Below the pieces are notes generated by a model that was not told where the DNA came from, ran no database searches, and saw only the letters and a list, made by a program, of their open reading frames with translations. Positions 4,897-6,810 of a stretch of 6,810 nt of DNA are shown one piece after another; position 1 is the first letter of the stretch; the number at the start of each line of letters is the position of its first letter. Origin of the DNA: UMGS755 sp045595795 (GTDB taxonomy: Bacteria; Bacillota; Clostridia; UBA1381; UBA9506); the NCBI GenBank assembly GCA_045595795.1, contig JAZOBC010000074.1:1-6810 (forward strand), read 5' to 3'. The translations under genes and the position numbers were made by a program.

Positions 4897-5189
4897 TGAC
4901 ATACGCACACGATATTATCATTAAGCCTATCATTTCCGAACAGAGCATGGATCAGCTTGCAAGCAAGAAATATACCTTCGAAGTTAAGAAGGGCGCAAAC
5001 AAAATCGAAATCAAAAAAGCAGTTGAAGAGATTTTTGGCGTTAAGGTTGCAAGTGTTAACACAATGAACATGCTGGGTAAAATGAAGCGCATGGGTAGAT
5101 ATGAAGGCAGACGCGCAAGCTGGAAAAAAGCCATCGTTACACTGACGGCTGACAGCAAAACAATCGAATTCTTTGAAGGAATGGCGTAA
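4896..5189 (+). CDS. rplW: 50S ribosomal protein L23
   Basis: The protein has 97 residues, normal for bacterial L23. It shows the family pattern: DIIIKPIISEQS (6-17), YTFEVKKGANKIEIKKAVE (26-44), FGVKVASVNT (47-56), and the basic loop with GKMKRMGRYEGRR (61-73). L23 sits at the exit of the nascent chain tunnel and is the docking site for trigger factor and SRP. Its ATG overlaps the rplD stop by one base, and its ribosome binding site (GGGGAGG, 4879-4885) lies inside the end of rplD, so translation is probably coupled. The spacing of 10 nt is longer than the 7 nt seen in most neighbours. Confidence 0.98.
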   Translation: MTYAHDIIIKPIISEQSMDQLASKKYTFEVKKGANKIEIKKAVEEIFGVKVASVNTMNMLGKMKRMGRYEGRRASWKKAIVTLTADSKTIEFFEGMA

Positions 5190-5225
5190 TGCCCACATTA
5201 ATTTTTTAGTATAGGAGGAATAAGG

Positions 5226-6059
5226 ATGCCTACCAAAAAGTTTAATCCTACCTCTCCTGCCAGAAGATTCATGACCGTTTCCACTTTTGAGGAAATTACA
5301 AAGAGCGAACCCGAACGTTCCCTTTTAACCTCAATCAGCAAGAACGGCGGTAGAAATAACTACGGAAGAATCACAGTTCGGCACAGAGGTGGCGGCAATA
5401 AAAGAAAGTATAGAATCATTGACTTCAAGAGAAACAAGATCGGTGCAGCAACTGTTATCGGTATTGAGTACGATCCGAACCGTTCCGCTAACATCGCACT
5501 GGTTCAGTACGAAGATGGCGAGAAGCGTTACTTCTTAGCTCCCCTGGGCGTAACCGACGGTACTGTTTTGATTACAGATCCTATGGGCGCAGACATTAAG
5601 CCCGGTAACGCAATGCAGATTCAGTTCATCCCCGTTGGTACACTGATTCACAACATTGAGCTCATGCCCGGCAAAGGCGGCCAGTTGGTTCGTTCTGCTG
5701 GTGCTGCAGCACAGCTCATGTCTAAAGAAGATAAATATGCTCAGGTTAGACTGCCGTCCGGCGAAGTTCGTTACATCAGACTGAACTGCATGGCAACCAT
5801 CGGTCAGATTGGTAACTTAGACCATGAGAATATTTCAATCGGTAAAGCTGGTAGAAAACGTCACATGGGTATTCGTCCCACCGTTAGAGGTTCTGTTATG
5901 AACCCGAATGACCATCCCCATGGTGGTGGTGAAGGCCGTTCACCCATCGGTCGTCCCGGACCTGTTACCCCTTGGGGCAAACCGGCACTGGGCCTGAAGA
6001 CCAGAAAGAAAAAGAACGTAAACGACAAGTTCATCGTAAAACGTCGCGGCACACGCTAA
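5226..6059 (+). CDS. rplB: 50S ribosomal protein L2
   Basis: The protein has 277 residues, normal for L2. The N-terminal RNA-binding OB-fold part contains NNYGRITVRHRGGGNKRKYR (44-63), and the C-terminal SH3-like part contains the invariant MNPNDHPHGGGEGR (225-238). The first histidine of that motif, His230, corresponds to the His229 of E. coli L2 needed for peptidyl transfer activity. L2 binds 23S rRNA near the peptidyl transferase centre and helps subunit joining. AGGAGG (5213-5218) lies 7 nt before the ATG. A 36-bp gap precedes it and a GC-rich 68-bp gap follows. Confidence 0.98.
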   Translation: MPTKKFNPTSPARRFMTVSTFEEITKSEPERSLLTSISKNGGRNNYGRITVRHRGGGNKRKYRIIDFKRNKIGAATVIGIEYDPNRSANIALVQYEDGEKRYFLAPLGVTDGTVLITDPMGADIKPGNAMQIQFIPVGTLIHNIELMPGKGGQLVRSAGAAAQLMSKEDKYAQVRLPSGEVRYIRLNCMATIGQIGNLDHENISIGKAGRKRHMGIRPTVRGSVMNPNDHPHGGGEGRSPIGRPGPVTPWGKPALGLKTRKKKNVNDKFIVKRRGTR

Positions 6060-6127
6060 GCTGCGCATAACTGCTGCGGGGTCGCCAAGCGGCCCGCGCA
6101 AGCCACTTGGGCAAAGGAGGAAATAGA
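6060..6127 (+). promoter_or_regulatory. GC-rich hairpin spacer between rplB and rpsS
   Basis: GCGGG (6076-6080) can pair with CCCGC (6093-6097), or TGCGC (6062-6066) with GCGCA (6096-6100), and CCAAG (6085-6089) with CTTGG (6106-6110). These are partly exclusive folds just before the ribosome binding site AAAGGAGG (6113-6120). The composition is clearly richer in G and C than the coding sequence around it. No T-run follows, so it is not a terminator. Confidence 0.4.
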
Positions 6128-6406
6128 ATGGGCAGATCAATTAAAAAAGGGCCTTTTGTTGCAGAAAGCCTGATGAAAAAGATTGTTGCTATGAACGAGT
6201 CCGGCGACAAGAAAGTTGTTAAGACTTGGTCAAGAAGCTCTACCATCTTCCCTGAAATGGTAGGTCATACAATTGCAGTACATGATGGCAGGAAGCACGT
6301 TCCGGTCTTTGTATCCGAGGATATGGTCGGACACAAGCTGGGCGAATTCTCCCCGACCAGAACCTATAAAGGCCACGCCGGCAATAAAACGTCAGGCGTC
6401 AGATAA
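6128..6406 (+). CDS. rpsS: 30S ribosomal protein S19
   Basis: The protein has 92 residues, the normal size. It begins MGRSIKKGPFV and carries the conserved KTWSRSSTIFPEMVGHTIAVHDGR region (33-56) and the C-terminal signature VGHKLGEFSPTRTYKGHAG (67-85). S19 lies in the head of the 30S subunit, pairs with S13 and contacts the A-site and intersubunit bridge region. The ATG at 6128 follows AAAGGAGG by 7 nt; an in-frame TTG at 6107 precedes that site and is not used. The stop is followed 30 bp later by the GTG start of rplV. Confidence 0.98.
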   Translation: MGRSIKKGPFVAESLMKKIVAMNESGDKKVVKTWSRSSTIFPEMVGHTIAVHDGRKHVPVFVSEDMVGHKLGEFSPTRTYKGHAGNKTSGVR

Positions 6407-6436
6407 AAATTCCCTTGCATGAAAGGAGGAATCTTT

Positions 6437-6772
6437 GTGGAAGCCAGAGCAAAACTGAGCTATGCACGTATTTCATCTAGAAAAGTTAAGATTGTAATAG
6501 ATTTGATCAGAAACAAGCCGGTAGCTACCGCGCTGGGTATTTTAAAGAACACCCCGAAAGCAGCCAGCGAACCGGTTGAAAAGCTGTTAAAGTCCGCAAT
6601 TGCCAATGCAGAGAACAACCACAGCATGGATGTTTCCAAGCTGTACGTTGCAGAAATCTTTGCTTGTCAGGGACCGACACTGAAGAGAGTTCGTCCCAGA
6701 GCACAGGGCAGAGCGTTCAGAATCAGAAAACGGACCAGTCATATTACGATTGTCTTGAAAGAAAAAGAATAA
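6437..6772 (+). CDS. rplV: 50S ribosomal protein L22
   Basis: The protein has 111 residues when started at the GTG at 6437, which sits 7 nt after AAAGGAGG (6422-6429). An in-frame ATG at 6419 looks attractive but would put this site inside the gene and add residues MKGGIF that are foreign to the family. The conserved SSRKVKIVIDLIR is at 13-25, and the long beta-hairpin that reaches into the exit tunnel is at about 79-101 (GPTLKRVRPRAQGRAFRIRK). That hairpin, together with L4, narrows the tunnel and is the second site of macrolide-resistance changes; no insertion or deletion is visible. The stop is 21 bp before the rpsC start. Confidence 0.98.
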   Translation: MEARAKLSYARISSRKVKIVIDLIRNKPVATALGILKNTPKAASEPVEKLLKSAIANAENNHSMDVSKLYVAEIFACQGPTLKRVRPRAQGRAFRIRKRTSHITIVLKEKE

Positions 6773-6793
6773 GAGAAGAAGGAGGTAAGTAGC

Positions 6794-6810
6794 TTGGGTC
6801 AGAAAGTAAA
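6794..6810 (+). CDS. rpsC: 30S ribosomal protein S3, first codons only (cut by window edge)
   Basis: A TTG at 6794 opens a frame reading MGQKV, the standard N-terminus of bacterial S3, and AAGGAGG (6779-6785) lies 8 nt upstream. S3 is the gene expected after rplV in the S10 operon. Only 17 bases are present, so the identification rests on the start peptide, the ribosome binding site and the gene order. If right, this organism starts S3 with TTG. Confidence 0.85.

Noticed and set aside
6419..6436. ATG start for rplV
   Set aside because: The ATG lies upstream of AAAGGAGG; the GTG at 6437 has the standard spacing and gives the family length.
1..6810. CRISPR array, transposase, phage gene, tRNA or rRNA
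   Set aside because: No regularly spaced repeats, no transposase or phage-like protein, and no cloverleaf or rRNA sequence could be seen.

Overview
The window looks like a chromosomal segment of an anaerobic Gram-positive bacterium of the class Clostridia, probably from the Oscillospirales/Ruminococcaceae side. This is inferred from the rubrerythrin with its rubredoxin domain at the N-terminus, the PerR-type regulator, strong AGGAGG ribosome binding sites about 7 nt from nearly every start, mixed ATG/GTG/TTG starts, and Firmicutes-like ribosomal protein sequences. No species can be named from sequence reading alone.

Left part (1-1257, minus strand): a short stretch without a recognisable gene, then a two-gene oxidative-stress unit transcribed leftwards. 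The upstream gene is a Fur-family peroxide sensor with every PerR metal ligand in place. The downstream gene is a reverse rubrerythrin, a peroxide-reducing diiron enzyme. A strong hairpin terminator follows it. The promoter has exact consensus -35 and -10 boxes, and a perfect 7-1-7 PerR-type operator lies over the predicted transcription start, so the unit should be autoregulated by PerR.

Middle (1258-2741): a divergent promoter region of about 200 bp, then a plus-strand cation diffusion facilitator whose metal-site residues (N, D / D, D) match manganese exporters of the MntE type. A hairpin terminator closes it. Manganese export next to PerR makes sense because the Mn/Fe ratio in the cell sets how strongly PerR responds to peroxide.

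Right part (2742-6810, plus strand): the start of the S10 ribosomal protein operon in canonical order, rpsJ-rplC-rplD-rplW-rplB-rpsS-rplV-rpsC, with rpsC cut by the window edge. A promoter just after the CDF terminator implies a leader of about 385 nt before rpsJ. The leader contains several hairpins followed by T-runs and a pair of mutually exclusive stems, so it is a good candidate for attenuation control. The rpsJ-rplC and rplB-rpsS gaps also carry hairpins. The most novel material is this leader; the rest is well-known gene families in an informative arrangement.
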